From positions 8,693-51,218 of the forward strand of contig NW_020290096.1 in NCBI RefSeq assembly GCF_003144195.1: a stretch of DNA of 42,526 bases. The letters are read 5' to 3'. The position numbers were made by a program, and so were the translations under genes. The stretch's first letter is position 1, and the number at the start of each line of letters is the position of its first letter. The notes under the pieces are model-generated. The model ran no database searches. It saw nothing but the letters and a program-made list of their open reading frames with translations, and was not told the origin of the DNA. Origin of the DNA: Ceraceosorus guamensis. Its lineage: Eukaryota; Basidiomycota; Exobasidiomycetes; Ceraceosorales; Ceraceosoraceae. Below, piece after piece: positions 21,491-32,964 of the stretch.

Positions 21491-24400
21491 GCGCCACCAC
21501 TGCTCACGCAACAAACGGCCTGTCTACCCGACCCGCATCGGTGGCATACACGACTTGCGACCGATCTTCCGTCATCGCACACGCTCATGCTCACGCGAAA
21601 CGCGACGCCTCATTGCAATGGGACTTTCCTCGACGTCCATGGCATTCCTTTCGACCACGAGCAGCCATGCCTTCCCTACCCGCAGGCATTCTGCTTCAAG
21701 ACTCGCCATCCTACATTTCCGCTCGAAGCGCAAACTCGCTCATCTCCTTTTCCAGACCTACGCGCATCCGAGCAGAGACTTTGCACTTTTTGAACAGACT
21801 GCTAGACGAACTGCTCCTGCTCGTGCTCAGCTCGGCCAAATCGCTCGCTACCGACCGCATCAAGACGGATGGCATACTGCGCGTTCTGGGAAGCACGGGT
21901 GCAGGTGCGCTCTTGGCCAAGAATGCCGTGCTGGAAGCCGAAGTGGAGATGAGGCAGTATGTGGATGGCATGCGCAAAGAGGGAAACAAGGTGCCCCTCG
22001 GTCTCAGCGCCACCAGTCGTCTGGATGGCACCGAGGGATTCCCCGTCAAGAGCGCATACGAGGCTGTGAGTCTCGTTGGCGCTTCCAACCCTCACACAAT
22101 TGCCATTTCCGCCCCCCTCCCGCACTCCCGCTAACCCCCTCCCCCCCTTCTTCTCCCTCTGTGCGCGCGCGGATCGGCGCGCACACTAGCTTCGCGTCAG
22201 GTGTCAGTACTACAGTACGCTTGGCTCGCTCGAAGATCCTTCGCCCCACTCGACTTCTGCAGACACGACCATCATGTCTTCAGAAGGCCGGCCCATCGCT
22301 TCCATCACACCGCCCGTCAGCATCTACGTGACGGCTCTGCTGGAATTCGTGGCGGAACACGTGCTGAACAATGTGGGACGCATCATCGAGCGGGACAATA
22401 GCGACGAAGCTGGACTGATGGATCTGAGAAAGGCTCTGGAGGAGGATGAGAGCTGCGCTAGTTGGTGGGACCGTATGACCACGCGGGTGGAAATGCAGTC
22501 AAAGGAAAGGGAAGAGGGCGAATCGCGAAGAGGAAGCGCTCGTCCTTGGCAAGTTCCCGACGAGTCTGAGCTGGAAGAAGCTGCTGGTCGTAGAAAATTT
22601 GTGAGGCAGAGCCTCAACCTCAGCTCTACCGGCGTACCCATCAGCCCTTCCTTTCCCTCTACACCTCGAGTTGCGGGACAAGGACATGGACGAGAGAGCA
22701 GTCAACCTTACAGCGCCAGCGCTCATGGGCACAACGACCGCGACTTTGGCGCGCAGAGTCCGGCCAGCACAAGCCTCACGCACGGCAGCTCCTTGCCCGG
22801 CAGCGCGACGGCCTTCAATTCGGCCGTCGGATCGACAAATCACAGCGTGGAGACGGCTGCTACGAGCACCGGACCGACCCTCACCCGTAGATCCAGCAGC
22901 GATCGCGGCTGGGGCAACTTGCTGCAGGGTCGTCGACGCGGAAGCTTCAGAAGCAGCCAGGACATGGCTGCTCCCAAACCCTCCATCTCTCAGACCAGCG
23001 ACGGCGCCAACCCAGAGATTGTGGAGCCGGACGATTTCGAAGCGCTAATGATGAGCGGACAGACGATGAAGGTCTCCTTGACGCCCAACAGGCTGCGCAC
23101 CATCGAGGTGGCCAAGCAGGACGCGGAAGCCAAGAAGAACGCGAGAAAAAGACCTGGCGTCATGAACCTCGGAGTCAGAGACGATGGCGGATCCTCCACA
23201 CCCCTCTCTGCTCGAAGCGCCACCTCTCCCGCTCCTCCGCTTTCGGCGCGATCAGCTGCCGAAGGTGCGCCGCTGGAAGATCAGCTGCTCGCTGCTGCGG
23301 GAGTTTCGGGACGCGAGCGCAGCGCATCGAGAGCGAGCTCCATTCGTGCTAGCAACAGCAGCCGGTCCAACTTGACCCCCAAGACGGGCAGTCAACCACC
23401 TTCGGCGTACCGCGGGCCTCCGGAAGCGGGCAAACCAAGCGAGCAGAATGGACGTTCCGCCTCCGTCGATTATGGCACGGTGGACGATGAGTATGTGCCT
23501 GGATCGGTTGGCGGATCGCGAAGGGGCAGCAGCGCCAAGGGTGCTTTGCAACCGCGAAACGAGGGTACAACCTCTTCGGTCCGCGACATGGTAGACATGT
23601 TCAATGGCACGCCTCCCAGTCCTCTGACCCAGGGCCAATTCGACTCGCCAGCCAGCGGACGCGAAAGCAGGCAGAGCGTCATCAGCTTGTCCTCCAACAC
23701 CGGCGATGGTCGCAAGGGCGCCTTGTCCGGTCGCGTGAGGTCGCTGTTTGGTGGGCGCAAGCCGAGCGCTTCGGGCATCGTCACTCCTCAACCACGTCGT
23801 CTCCACTCTGGCAACAGTTCTCGCAACGGCTCCTTTGCCAACATGCCCAATGCCAGCGAAGACAACATTGCCTCCAGCTCTGTTGGACACGCAAGTGTTG
23901 CCTCCATCAGCGAATTTCAGCAACCGCAGTCGCGCACCGTTGGTGGTTCTCTTGGCAGATCTCATAGCAATCGCCCACCATCTGCTGGCGGACGCGTTCC
24001 CGTTCCCGCATATCGAGATGGGGATGAGGGTCGATTATCACCCGCCATCGAGAGCACCACGCCCGATCCGCCAGTCAAGACGCCAGACGCGACCGAAGCG
24101 CTTCCTGATCTTCCGCTCAAGGACGAATCGGTCAATGCTGGCGTGGCTGACCTTTCGAGATCGACCACCGACAGCGGTGGTCTTGTCGGCATATACCCCG
24201 AAGAGCCTCTGCTTCGCAGAGCTGCTACTCCCCCTTCTCCGCCGCCAGCGCAGGGTCAGCAAGCTCGCGCCGAGCCTCCAAGTCGCAAGATACCCTGGAG
24301 CTATGCTCGACAATCTTCCATCGGTCCCAGCAACGCAGCGATCGGCGCGTCCATCAGGAGACCAGGAAGCTCTGCTGCTGCTGAGCGCAATGCCGCAGCT

Positions 24401-25606
24401 GCTGCCGCCGCCGCTGGGACGGCTGGAAGCGTGGGCGGACACTCTAGCAGCAACGAGCATGCCCCGCCAAGCGCTTGGGCTTACTCCGCCGGTGGTACGG
24501 TGGACGAGCACGCGGTGGGCAACAAGACGCCCACGGCTAATCATGCGGCGGGCTATGCTCAGTCACCATCGACGCGCAGCTCGATGGGACCGGCGCGAAC
24601 TTCCTCGACCACCTCGAGATCCGAGACGGCTCGTGTGCTGGCGACTTTGGACAGGCGCATGCGGGACTGCAACACTGTGGAGGAGTGCAGAATGCTAGTC
24701 TCGCAATCTCTTGCTCTGGCCGCTGCTGCGATGCACGCTACCGGCGGCGAATCGCGTCAGGTGCAGGATATCCCAGACGAAGATGTTGTTGCTGGCGATG
24801 CGCAGCATCCTAGATCTGCAACACTGCAGCCTGCCCTCCCCGCCGCTGCCGCCGCCGCCGCTCTCAAGACCGAAGCTTCCCCGGCCGAAGTTGCCGTAGC
24901 TACAATCGATGCTCCTCGTGCGCTGCTGCCCATCCTCGCCATGGCGGAAGGGTACGATGCTTATGCGGACGAGAGCACGCCGGCTTTCAAACAGTCTGCC
25001 AATCTGGCTGCCTGGCTGTTGGATGGCGATGGCGACGACTATTTTCACTCTTTGCCGCAGCAGTATGCCGAGTCGAACACTTTGGACAGCAGCCCCGCGT
25101 CCAAAGACTCTTCTCATGCTGCCGATTTGGAGGATGATTTCTCCTCTGCCAAGTCGGACGAAGAGCAAGAGGAGCACGAAGTGGATGCGGATGCGGATGC
25201 GGAGGATACGGAGGAGGAAGCTCGGACTGTACAGCGACAAGCACCACCCGCCTCCGCCTCGGCTTCCGGCTCGGGATATCGACGCTCGGCAGCTTCGGAA
25301 CTGGCCAACGTCGCATCCGACGCCACGCTCCGTTGGACTTCGGCCAGCAGCGGCAGTGGCACCAAGAATGCCAGGAGCCCCACAAACGGACATCTGCCCG
25401 GCTCTTACGCTTCGCAAACGCCCCTGCTGTCGCGCAGCAAAGCTGCTGCACCACCACCACCACCACCACAGCCCAACATGCACGCCACGAAAGTCATGCC
25501 TTCGAACACGACGGATGGAGAATTGGCAGAGATGCAAGCGAGACGAACTAGCATGCATTCCAGCACCAAATCCTTCAGGGACGCTTCGGAGGAGCCGGTC
25601 GATTAA
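20701..25606 (+). CDS. Large protein with two histone-fold-like segments and a long disordered tail
   Basis: No gene name recognised. Exons 20701-22065 and 22190-25606, joined over a 124-nt intron (GTGAGT...CACTAG), give 1,593 aa. The join AYEA/LRVRCQYYSTLGSLED keeps the frame. Segment 1 (about residues 355-425: RIRAETLHFLNRLLDELLLL, then SSAKSLATDRIKTDGILRVL) has the helix-loop-helix pattern of a histone fold. Segment 2 (about 490-545: PPVSIYVTALLEFVAEHVLN, then IIERDN and DLRKALEEDE) resembles H2A helix 2 to helix 3 (APVYLAAVLEYLTAEIL, ARDN). The paired folds suggest an intramolecular dimer or a chromatin or TAF-like role; this is inference. The N-terminal 350 residues and about 1,050 C-terminal residues are Ser/Pro/Gly/Ala-rich, apart from a probable helical patch near residue 1270 (RVLATLDRRMRDCNTVEECR). 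Start uncertain: Met20701 follows a pyrimidine-rich leader; Met21667, just before segment 1, is an alternative, and the frame stays open up to 19885. Confidence 0.75.
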
Positions 25607-27533
25607 AGAGGGCGGCGCAGGCTATGCGAATGTCGGGGTGATGAGGGACGGACGCTGGCCTCGTCCAGTCGATACGCACACCGCTTGATGCCATCAATAC
25701 ACGACACACATCCTTCACATTCCATTATTCACCTTTTTATTTGCTTCCCCTGATTTTTCCCCTCCCCGCGGACCGCCGTCATCATTGCGCGCGCGGGATG
25801 ACGGTGTTCGCTTTGTTTTTTTTGCTTGCCACTGCTTGGTCATTTGTTTGTTCTGCCGTTCTTCCCCTTCAGTGACGTCCTCGACACGACTCGAAATACT
25901 CCCTTCTACTACCAGGCTTCACTTACGAATTTACCCCTTTTTCTGTTCTTTTGTTTTCCCTTGGCTGCTTTGGTAGTCGACGTTATCACATCATGCTCAG
26001 CCCGAACGAGCATCGAGTGTGTAGTGATCACGATGGCAAATCAGGCGACGTGATCACGCGGCGTAGATCGACGATCATCGAGCCGGACGCTTCGCACCCA
26101 AGGTTTTTTCCCGTCTATGCGTTTCCTGCTGAGGTCGTGTCCCGTCATCAGCAGGGTGCTTGCATGCTGGAGGCTCAGCCGTGGTACGGCACTCTGACGC
26201 CAAGTACACGCGAGCGCGACCATCGCGACGTTTGGCACCCTGACTCGACAGCAGATTTGCATCCCCGACGCAACCTCCTTTAGTCCGGGGCCTGTTTAGA
26301 CTGATGTCAGCAAGACGTGGCAAAGTGGTGGGATTTTTGGGAACATCGTGGGCAGCAGCCAGCCCATCGTATCTCGCTTGCAGGGCGATGCGCGCGCGCG
26401 ACATTTAGTGGGATTTTCGTCAGCCTTTTTGCGCAGGCAGCAAGCAGAGTGTCCTAGAGGATAGTGGTGGGACGGGGAGAGTCGAGGCACAACGAGTTGC
26501 TCTTACCGCGACGCTACACCAACACCTTGCGTCGTCTGCTGGTCGACTTTCGGCAGCGCAATCGGAGGCCAGGGTGTCGCATAGTCAGCGCCAAATTTGG
26601 ATGAGTGGCTGCGACGGATGAGCGTGCGTCCTCGCTATGCTGGCTGTCACCGGGTTCGAGCCGGTCTGCCAGGGCACCGAGGATGCCTGTCCATTCTGTC
26701 GAGTTTCTTGCTTCCAACGCTAGACGGAGGAATGGCGACGGTCGGAAATGCAGGGTCAAGCGCTGGACTCTATTGGATGTCAGTACTGCAATCCGATTGG
26801 GCGCGGGGCAAGCCCTGAGCAGACAGGCACAAGCGGTCAGTGCTCACGCGCGCGATTGATGACAGCTGAGTATGGATTGAGCTTCGTGAGAATGATGGAC
26901 CGGACTGCGCAAAGGCACACTCCGGCCCAGCATGCGGCGCGGAAAAAGGGCGTAGGTAAAGGGCGGCGTTGAACAGGTGGTACCTTGCTGGGCTGAGGCG
27001 GAATGCAATCTGCGGTCACGCCAGTCGAGTGAAGTCGGAGCTGACCTTGCCCACGAAAAGTCAATCTTGTGTTGTGAAGCATTGCTCTTCTCACTGTCAA
27101 GTTCAGAGCTCATTCTCACATGACATGTAGACTGGGTGGATAGGGGTGTTCCTGAGTGTGCTCTAGTCTGCGTTGACAAGAGGTACAAGGCTCCGCGAGG
27201 TCCTGATAATGGGCGGTGAGCGCTGCGATGATTCCAGTGCAGGATCACTCAACAACGCTGAGGAACCTACGTGACCTCGTCTTGGTGGCCCTTCGCAGGA
27301 GTCGGCGGCCGGCTCAGATGGAGCAAAGCAGCTCTTACCGTGCATGTGTCGGTCACATCGTTGGATTATAAATACCCCCGCTTCGGGTCTAGTAAAGCTC
27401 ATTCCATTCTCATCAGAATCCAGCATCTTCAGCCTCCCAAGTCCCCCTTGCAGCAACTTGAGCAATAGCCCTTTAGCTCTTCCACAGCCGACCAATTTCG
27501 TCAGTAAATCTCCCAGCCATCATTCCCATCATC
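25607..27533. other. Intergenic region, 1.9 kb
   Basis: No gene that I can recognise. The left part is T-rich 3' flank. On the minus strand, frames near 27248-26844 and 26759-26514 look mildly gene-like: one (27100-26837) begins with a basic, hydroxylated N-terminus and contains a hydrophobic FFRAACWAGVCLCAVRSIIL, which could be a small mitochondrial-type protein. No satisfactory intron set or family match was found, so it is not called as a gene. The right end is the promoter of the gene at 27534. Confidence 0.5.
27367..27374 (+). promoter_or_regulatory. TATA box, secreted Lys/Pro-repeat protein gene
   Basis: TATAAATA 160 nt upstream of the ATG at 27534, followed by a pyrimidine-rich leader. 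A strong, well-placed TATA often marks highly regulated genes. Confidence 0.65.
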
Positions 27534-28374
27534 ATGCAGCTCGCCTACACCTTCGTAGCTTCGTCCCTCGCCCTCTGCGCGGCTCTCGGCAGCGTTGCTG
27601 CTGCGCCTGCCGGAACTACCCCTGACACCAAACAACCTATCACTCCTGCCGATACAAAGGTAGCAGTGAAGGCCAAAAAGCACGGTGCTTTCCTCATCCA
27701 AAATGTCGTTGATGCCTACCAACGTGAGTCACGCGACGCGATTGCATGCCGACACATGGCCATAGAAGAGCTGATTCCAATGCATCACATGTTGCCACAA
27801 ACACTCGCACGCAGCGGTCACGGTGTGGCTAGACGTCCCGAATGGGCACTACAACGCGGAATGGTCCGAGGCGTGCGACAAGATCACCGGCAAGTACCGC
27901 ACTCAAGACAACTTTAAGGATGAAGGCGGACCTCTTGGTAAATGGGCTTCCGTAGCCTGCATCGCGCGCACGCACAACAAGATTACCAAGGAAGAGTGAG
28001 TAGTGGTGTTGAAGCACCACCCGCGGCCCGGTCAAGATAGCTGAGAGAGCCCCGTGGTCATTTTGCCATCTCTGTTCATCTTCATTAGGCTCTTCTACAA
28101 CTATACCCCTATTCTCATCGAAAGGATGATTCTCTTGGAGGGACACGTTAAGCCTGTGAAGAAGCCAGACGACAGCCATTCTGACAAGCCCGGCAAGCCG
28201 CCTGCGAAGGAAGCTGTGAAGACCAGCCCCAACACGACCAAGCCAGTCAAGACTGAGCCCGTGACCAAAGAGCGGGTCAAAACCAACCCTGAGCCCGTCA
28301 AAGAGCCAGTCAAGACCAACCCTGAGCCCGTCAAGGAGCCAGTCAAGAAGGTCGATGCTCCTCCTCGCAAGTAA
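27534..28374 (+). CDS. Secreted protein with Lys/Pro-rich repeat tail, effector candidate
   Basis: Family not recognised. Exons 27534-27723, 27815-27995 and 28089-28374 give 218 aa; introns are 90 and 93 nt, both starting GTGAGT. Residues 1 to about 24 form a signal peptide (FVASSLALCAALGSVAAAP). The compact middle runs from AFLIQNVVDAY through VTVWLDVPNGHYNAEWSEAC, GKWASVAC and LFYNYTPILIERMILLEGHV. It has only two cysteines (EACDK, VACIA) after signal cleavage, so one disulfide is possible. The C-terminal ~75 residues are a basic tail built of EPVK/TNP units (KEPVKTNPEP twice) and other VKT repeats, without aromatic residues. The compact head plus charged repeat tail suggests an apoplastic or wall-bound protein. 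In a smut it would count as a candidate effector, but that is inference from size and secretion only. All three exons are needed to keep the frame. Confidence 0.8.
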
Positions 28375-28917
28375 GCGTTAATCTCCCGACGGAAGCCGCT
28401 GACTGCTCTAGCGTCACCGTTCCATCTTCGTTAAACAAAAAAAAAAAAAAGAAAGATAACACGCACACGGTCTTTACGGCGCTTTCTACTTTTCGGTGGC
28501 TTTTTGCCCCCGGCTTTCTCCTTCTCCCCAAGTCCGACTCGATCACTCTATCAGTCCCCTTCACAACCGCGTCCTGAAATGAACCCTGTTCTTGTGGTCG
28601 CACTCGAGACCTGTTTGACACTTTTGCGATTGTGCGTGGGGGGCTTGAAAGATTCGTGCATCGAGCTGGGCCTTTTGAAGGATTGAAGTGCGAGTTGCCG
28701 CCGAGCCGAGCGGTCAGATGCAAGATGGCCGCTTCGACGCGAACAGGGCTTGGCTTGGGCAGGCGCAACTGGAACAGATACACTTGCGTCAGGTGGGTGG
28801 TGGAATGGCCAGCGCTCACGCTGTGAGCTGAGCGAAAAATGACCCAGATCAACATTTGAAAATGTGCAATTGTCCTTGTGTCAAACTGTCAAACACGAGC
28901 GGGAGCGCAAGAGGGGC

Positions 28918-28951
<34 letters not shown>

Positions 28952-29069
28952 AGAGAGAAAGTAGCGGGACAAGACGGGGGGCCGGGCGGGCGTGGCAGCA
29001 AGCAAGCAAGCAGGCAAGGGCGCGACGCGCGCGCAAGAACGATGGGCGGGCGAGCGGGCCGGACGGCGC
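28375..29069. other. Intergenic region between two convergent secreted-protein genes
   Basis: No gene seen. It holds a 14-A run near 28437-28450 that may belong to the 3' end of the left gene, the GA microsatellite, and a G-rich stretch (about 28975-29065). Both flanking genes end here. Confidence 0.6.
28921..28948. repeat. GA dinucleotide microsatellite
   Basis: Fourteen tandem GA units, continuing as imperfect purine sequence to about 28960. Confidence 0.85.
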
Positions 29070-29669
29070 TTAGTTGTCGGACTGAACGAACTGCCAAGAT
29101 GCGTCAAAGACACCGGCGTCCAGAGGAGCGAATTGCTCAAAGAGGGAAGTGGAGAGGTTGAGAGCTCCATCGCCGTCCGTGCTGTCGACGACTTGAGCAC
29201 GGACAGTCTTGCCGCGAGCGGTGATCTGCAGCAACAGGCAACAAAGGCGTGTGAGGGCGGGGGAAAGCAAAACGTTTAGATCGGGAAGGAATTTGTTGCG
29301 AATGAGCGGGCGAACCGAACAATGCTGGATTGCTGCTGCTACTCACCTCGATGAATTGGAAGCAATGGTCACCGTTGCCATATACGTTGCGGTCGATGCC
29401 GACCGCAGCATCCGAGTTCTGCACTTGGCTTCCGCTGCGAGATGGTGCCAGGCAGAGCGTATTGCCTGAGCATTCGCAATGTAATCAGACGCTTGCACGA
29501 TTCGACCGCGCGTTGCTCACCAGTTACCGTAACCGCCGTTGAACTCGGTGTAGCTGGCCTGACCATTGTAGACGGTCGTATCTTGACGCTTCAGCGGTGC
29601 TGGGGCGGCACAAACAGCAGCGGACATGGCAAGCATGCCAGCGACGAGGATGAATGCGCGAGAGAACAT
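29070..29669 (-). CDS. Small secreted double-psi beta-barrel (barwin/RlpA-like) protein
   Basis: Exons on the minus strand are 29669-29528, 29465-29347 and 29225-29070, giving 138 aa. The signal peptide (FILVAGMLAMSAAVCAAPA) is followed by LKR, a Kex2-type site at residues 27-28, then the mature part QDTTVYNGQASYTEFNGGYG. The rest follows the barrel order of fungal DPBB proteins: a YGN turn, AVGIDRNVYGNGDHCFQF, ITARGKTVRAQVVDS, a Gly/Asp turn, LNLSTSLFEQFAPLDAGVFD and a final ASWQFV strand. Related secreted proteins bind or loosen polysaccharide or act as effectors in plant-associated fungi (family knowledge); no catalytic claim is made. Only two cysteines remain (TLC, DHC), and the usual Cys pair of the DSCPSC-type turn is absent (DSTDGDG here). 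Intron 1 has two overlapping donors, GTAACT at 29527 and GTGAGC at 29520; only the first keeps the frame with exon 2. Confidence 0.82.
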
Positions 29670-29815
29670 TGTTGGCGATTTTTTGCGGCCGACAAAGCAA
29701 GAGGTGCGAGAGAGCGCTGAGCGAGGAGGTGGAAATTGGGATGGCAAGGTAGAAGCGATGAGGGTGAGATGGGGAGAGAGAGGAATGAAAAGGGATGGCA
29801 TTCGATTCGGGGCCT

Positions 29816-29822
29816 CTTTATA
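29816..29822 (-). promoter_or_regulatory. TATA box, DPBB protein gene
   Basis: On the minus strand the sequence reads GGTATAAAGAGG, about 150 nt before the ATG at 29669. The spacing matches the TATA boxes at 8062 and 27367. Confidence 0.6.
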
Positions 29823-30347
29823 CCTTTTCTTGTAGGCCGTACTGCGGCCAGTCGCGTGCCGCTCGTGCCAGTGACCGCGCCCATAGCCATTGCGAGCAAC
29901 GCTTTGAGTAGTGAGGAGTGAGCGTGCGGTCATGCCTAGACACACAAAGCAACGTTTCGGTGCTGTCGGCATATTCGGCGACCGGCCTGGACATGCAATG
30001 CGACCTATGTTACGCTTTGGTGAGCAAAAGGTCGCACGTCGTACACGCTCTCATGCAAACCTGACGAGCATCTGACCGTCGGTCACAAGTTTGAGGTTCG
30101 CAAACTGCGCAAATGGCACCGCCTCGACGCAGAACACGCCCGCACGTCGAGCCACGCACGCCTTCAGAGTGCGTTCCCTCGTTGGCGGATTCAAGCCATC
30201 TCGATCCACGGTGCCTGCATGTCAAGATTTGAGCATGAATGAGCAAAGCGAAGCGAAGCGTTCACACTTTTTTTCTTGCTCTCGAAGAACCTCGTCGGAA
30301 CTCCGCAGTGATGGACGAGCCGTCGCAAAGCATTCACGAGTATGGCG

Positions 30348-30349
<2 letters not shown>

Positions 30350-30410
<61 letters not shown>
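30350..30410. repeat. 61-base G homopolymer
   Basis: An uninterrupted run of 61 G (C on the minus strand), flanked by GGCGCC and TGGTATGATT. Far longer than any other homopolymer in the window. Confidence 0.9.
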
Positions 30411-30411
<1 letters not shown>

Positions 30412-32924
30412 GGTATGATTGACCACATTGTGCACGCGACGCTAATCGACGATTCTCATCACTCCCACAAGCGCGGAAAGGATGGATGGATGGCAAGGTG
30501 TCATGTCATGTGGTTTCGCAGTCATGAGTCCTGCATCGGCTTTGAGCCAACTAGCGCGCTTCATTGACTCGGGGACGTGATCACGACGTCGTGCGTGCGT
30601 GCGTGCATGCGTGTGTGTGTGGCCTGCCAGCCTGCATCACTTTACCTCGCAGCGTGCGGTGCAAGAATACCGAGCTCGATCTCTCGTCAATGTCGCGCTC
30701 GCACTCACGACTGCCAGGACATGACAAGCCGTCAATCTGTAGCTGGAAGTCAAGACAAGCTCGAGCGTGGGCCCCGCGTCTGAACTCCGCGCGGTCTATC
30801 GAGTCAGAGTCTACAGCACGGCATCTTGTTTCGTTGCAAGTCACAGCTCGATCCTGCCGTCATCACATGCACCGCGCATTTAATTGTGATCGCTGTCCGC
30901 CGCCGCGCGCGCGGACACGGCAACAAATCGCCGGCAGACCCGCACGCATGAACGCCGTGCGGCAAGGCAAGGCAAGGCAGGCAAGCTTGCTTGATTGATT
31001 GCATATATGTGTACGATGCTGGCCGTGCCGCGAGGATTCACGATTCACGATCCACGATCCCATCGAGGAATTCAGCTCCGCTCACAGCTACAGTAGCAGC
31101 AGCAGCGCGCGCGCGCTCTCTCCATGATTCCTCGATCGCGCCCACACGTACGCGTTCGCCGGCTTCGGATCTCCGACGTGTGTAAGGTGTCGGTCACTCG
31201 GTCGATCGAGACAGCTTAATTTTTGATTGAGCAGATATAGTCGATCAGGGCCTGAATCACGTGGCTCATGATCGAGTCTCGAGTCTCGAGGTAACCAATC
31301 TCATGATCATCATACAAGATAGCTGATGATGTTCACACATTCGTTTCAGATTTTGACTCACCACTCAGACCCTAGACCCCTGCTTTTGCGGTAGATGCGT
31401 GACTCCTCTCCGATCCCTACGAAATCTTATCCCTTTCCCATCACGTACGGAGTTGACCGTCTGCTACACCAACACTCACGACTCGAATTCCAAGCAAGGC
31501 CTGCCAATAAAGCCCATCCATGTGGTGGACACGCACGTCACACGCCAACATGGTTCACGATGCGCCTCCGACGGCCCGCAAAGATGTCCAGCTGATCTGT
31601 TGGCTGCATGTTCGGACAGGCGAAGGTGTAGCACATCACAACAACAGTACAGTCAACAGTCACAGTCAAGTGTGGGGTACCGATGCCGTGGCCAGCCTGC
31701 CTCGAGCATGCGGCGGCACTCGACTCGTGACCGTGACGCTCGGCATGCGAGGTGGTTGAGTGACATGATGAATGAATTCACACTGCTCGTTACTCTTGAC
31801 CATGAGCCCCAATTTGGCGCGATAATGTCGAGCTTTGGGTGGAGGAAAGAGCAGGTAGAGTCAAGTCAGTGCAGTCTCTTTCCGCGTATCTCGAGAGCCA
31901 ATCGTGAATGAAAAACTGGTGAATGGCGCGCGGGGCGGGGGGGGGGGAATAGGATCAATTCATGATTCAAGACTTTGGATTGGTCATTCAATTCACGTGA
32001 TTTTCATGGGAAACTGCTTGCGCGCGCGCGCTGATCATCATCCCAGCGAGCGCGGTCCAAATGAAGAGGCCGCGCGCGCGTGCGGGAAATGTTGAATGGA
32101 TATATACAGATGATGGATCGCCCGAGAGGTTATGCAGCAGCAGCAGCAGCAGCAGCTAGCAGAAGAGTCTGCAAATGATTGAGTTGCTCGATCGCGCAAG
32201 GTTTTGGGTCAACTCCCGCGCGCGCGCTTCGCGGCGGGGTGTGGCGTGCAGCGTGCGCGGCAATTAACAATTGAACAACACCCGCGCCGCCCCACGCGCG
32301 CGCTCATCATGGCCCTCGCTGCTCGCGTTGTGCAGTCAGAGGCGAGAGTCAACAGTCGCAGTGCCGCTGATGTGCATGGCACACGTACACGCACGAAATT
32401 GCTGCTGCATGATGCACGCACGCTGATGTTGCTCGCGCGCTTGTCTTGTATAGCTTTCCCCCCAACCGATATCGAAGGCCGTGCATGCGGGCAGTCAGGC
32501 CTATTGCGCTGCTGGGAGGCAAGCAAAGGCAGTTGTGAGTGAGTGAGAGAGGGCTGGAAGATCCGAAAGGTCCAACGCGCGGCGGCGTGCAGCCAGCCAG
32601 CCAGCCAGCCAGTCAGTCAGTCACAATTTGCTCGACTTCAGTCGACTTTGCCGCTTCGGCGATTACGGTACGGCGGGCACGAGATATGGTCCACGTACGG
32701 ATGCATGCTGGTGAGCGTGAGCGTGAGTGTGTATCTGCTGGTTTCTTCTCACATCTACACATCGCCCGCCGCGCTCTCTTCACCTCTTGTCTCGCATCGA
32801 CTTGTAGATGCGCACGCAGATTGGCCCGGATATCACATCACATCACATCACATCCCACCACCCCTTCCTCACTGACAGCGACCTCATTCCCACTCCGACC
32901 CTTACTGGGTTGTCGCCGCACAGC

Positions 32925-32932
32925 ATGTCGAT

Positions 32933-32964
<32 letters not shown>

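Larger units (their letters stand above)
29670..32924. other. Gene-free region, 3.3 kb
   Basis: Nothing firmly recognised. It holds the DPBB gene promoter, a 61-base G run (30350), GTGC/TGCG-type repeats near 30594-30620, a CAG run (about 32132-32154), GCGCGC patches, and TCACGATTC repeats near 31035-31058. A minus-strand frame of 164 nt (30214-30051), preceded by a possible 3' splice site, reads like protein (NPPTRERTLKACVARRAG, then FCVEAVPFAQFANLKLVTDG) but could not be tied to a family or a complete gene. Confidence 0.5.

Noticed and set aside
24695-25558. 287-codon open frame antisense to the histone-fold-like gene
   Set aside because: It mirrors the GC-rich codon pattern of the sense gene and has no domain-like sequence.
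26640-26690. tRNA-like T-arm (ACCGGGTTCGAGCCGGT)
   Set aside because: The stem pairs, but the loop is offset by one base from a real TTCGA loop, no acceptor or anticodon arm was found, and no T-run terminator follows.
26837-27248. Small mitochondrial-type protein gene on the minus strand
   Set aside because: The hydrophobic segment and basic N-terminus are suggestive, but the required intron would be only 33 nt, the product matches no family I know, and competing frames are equally open.
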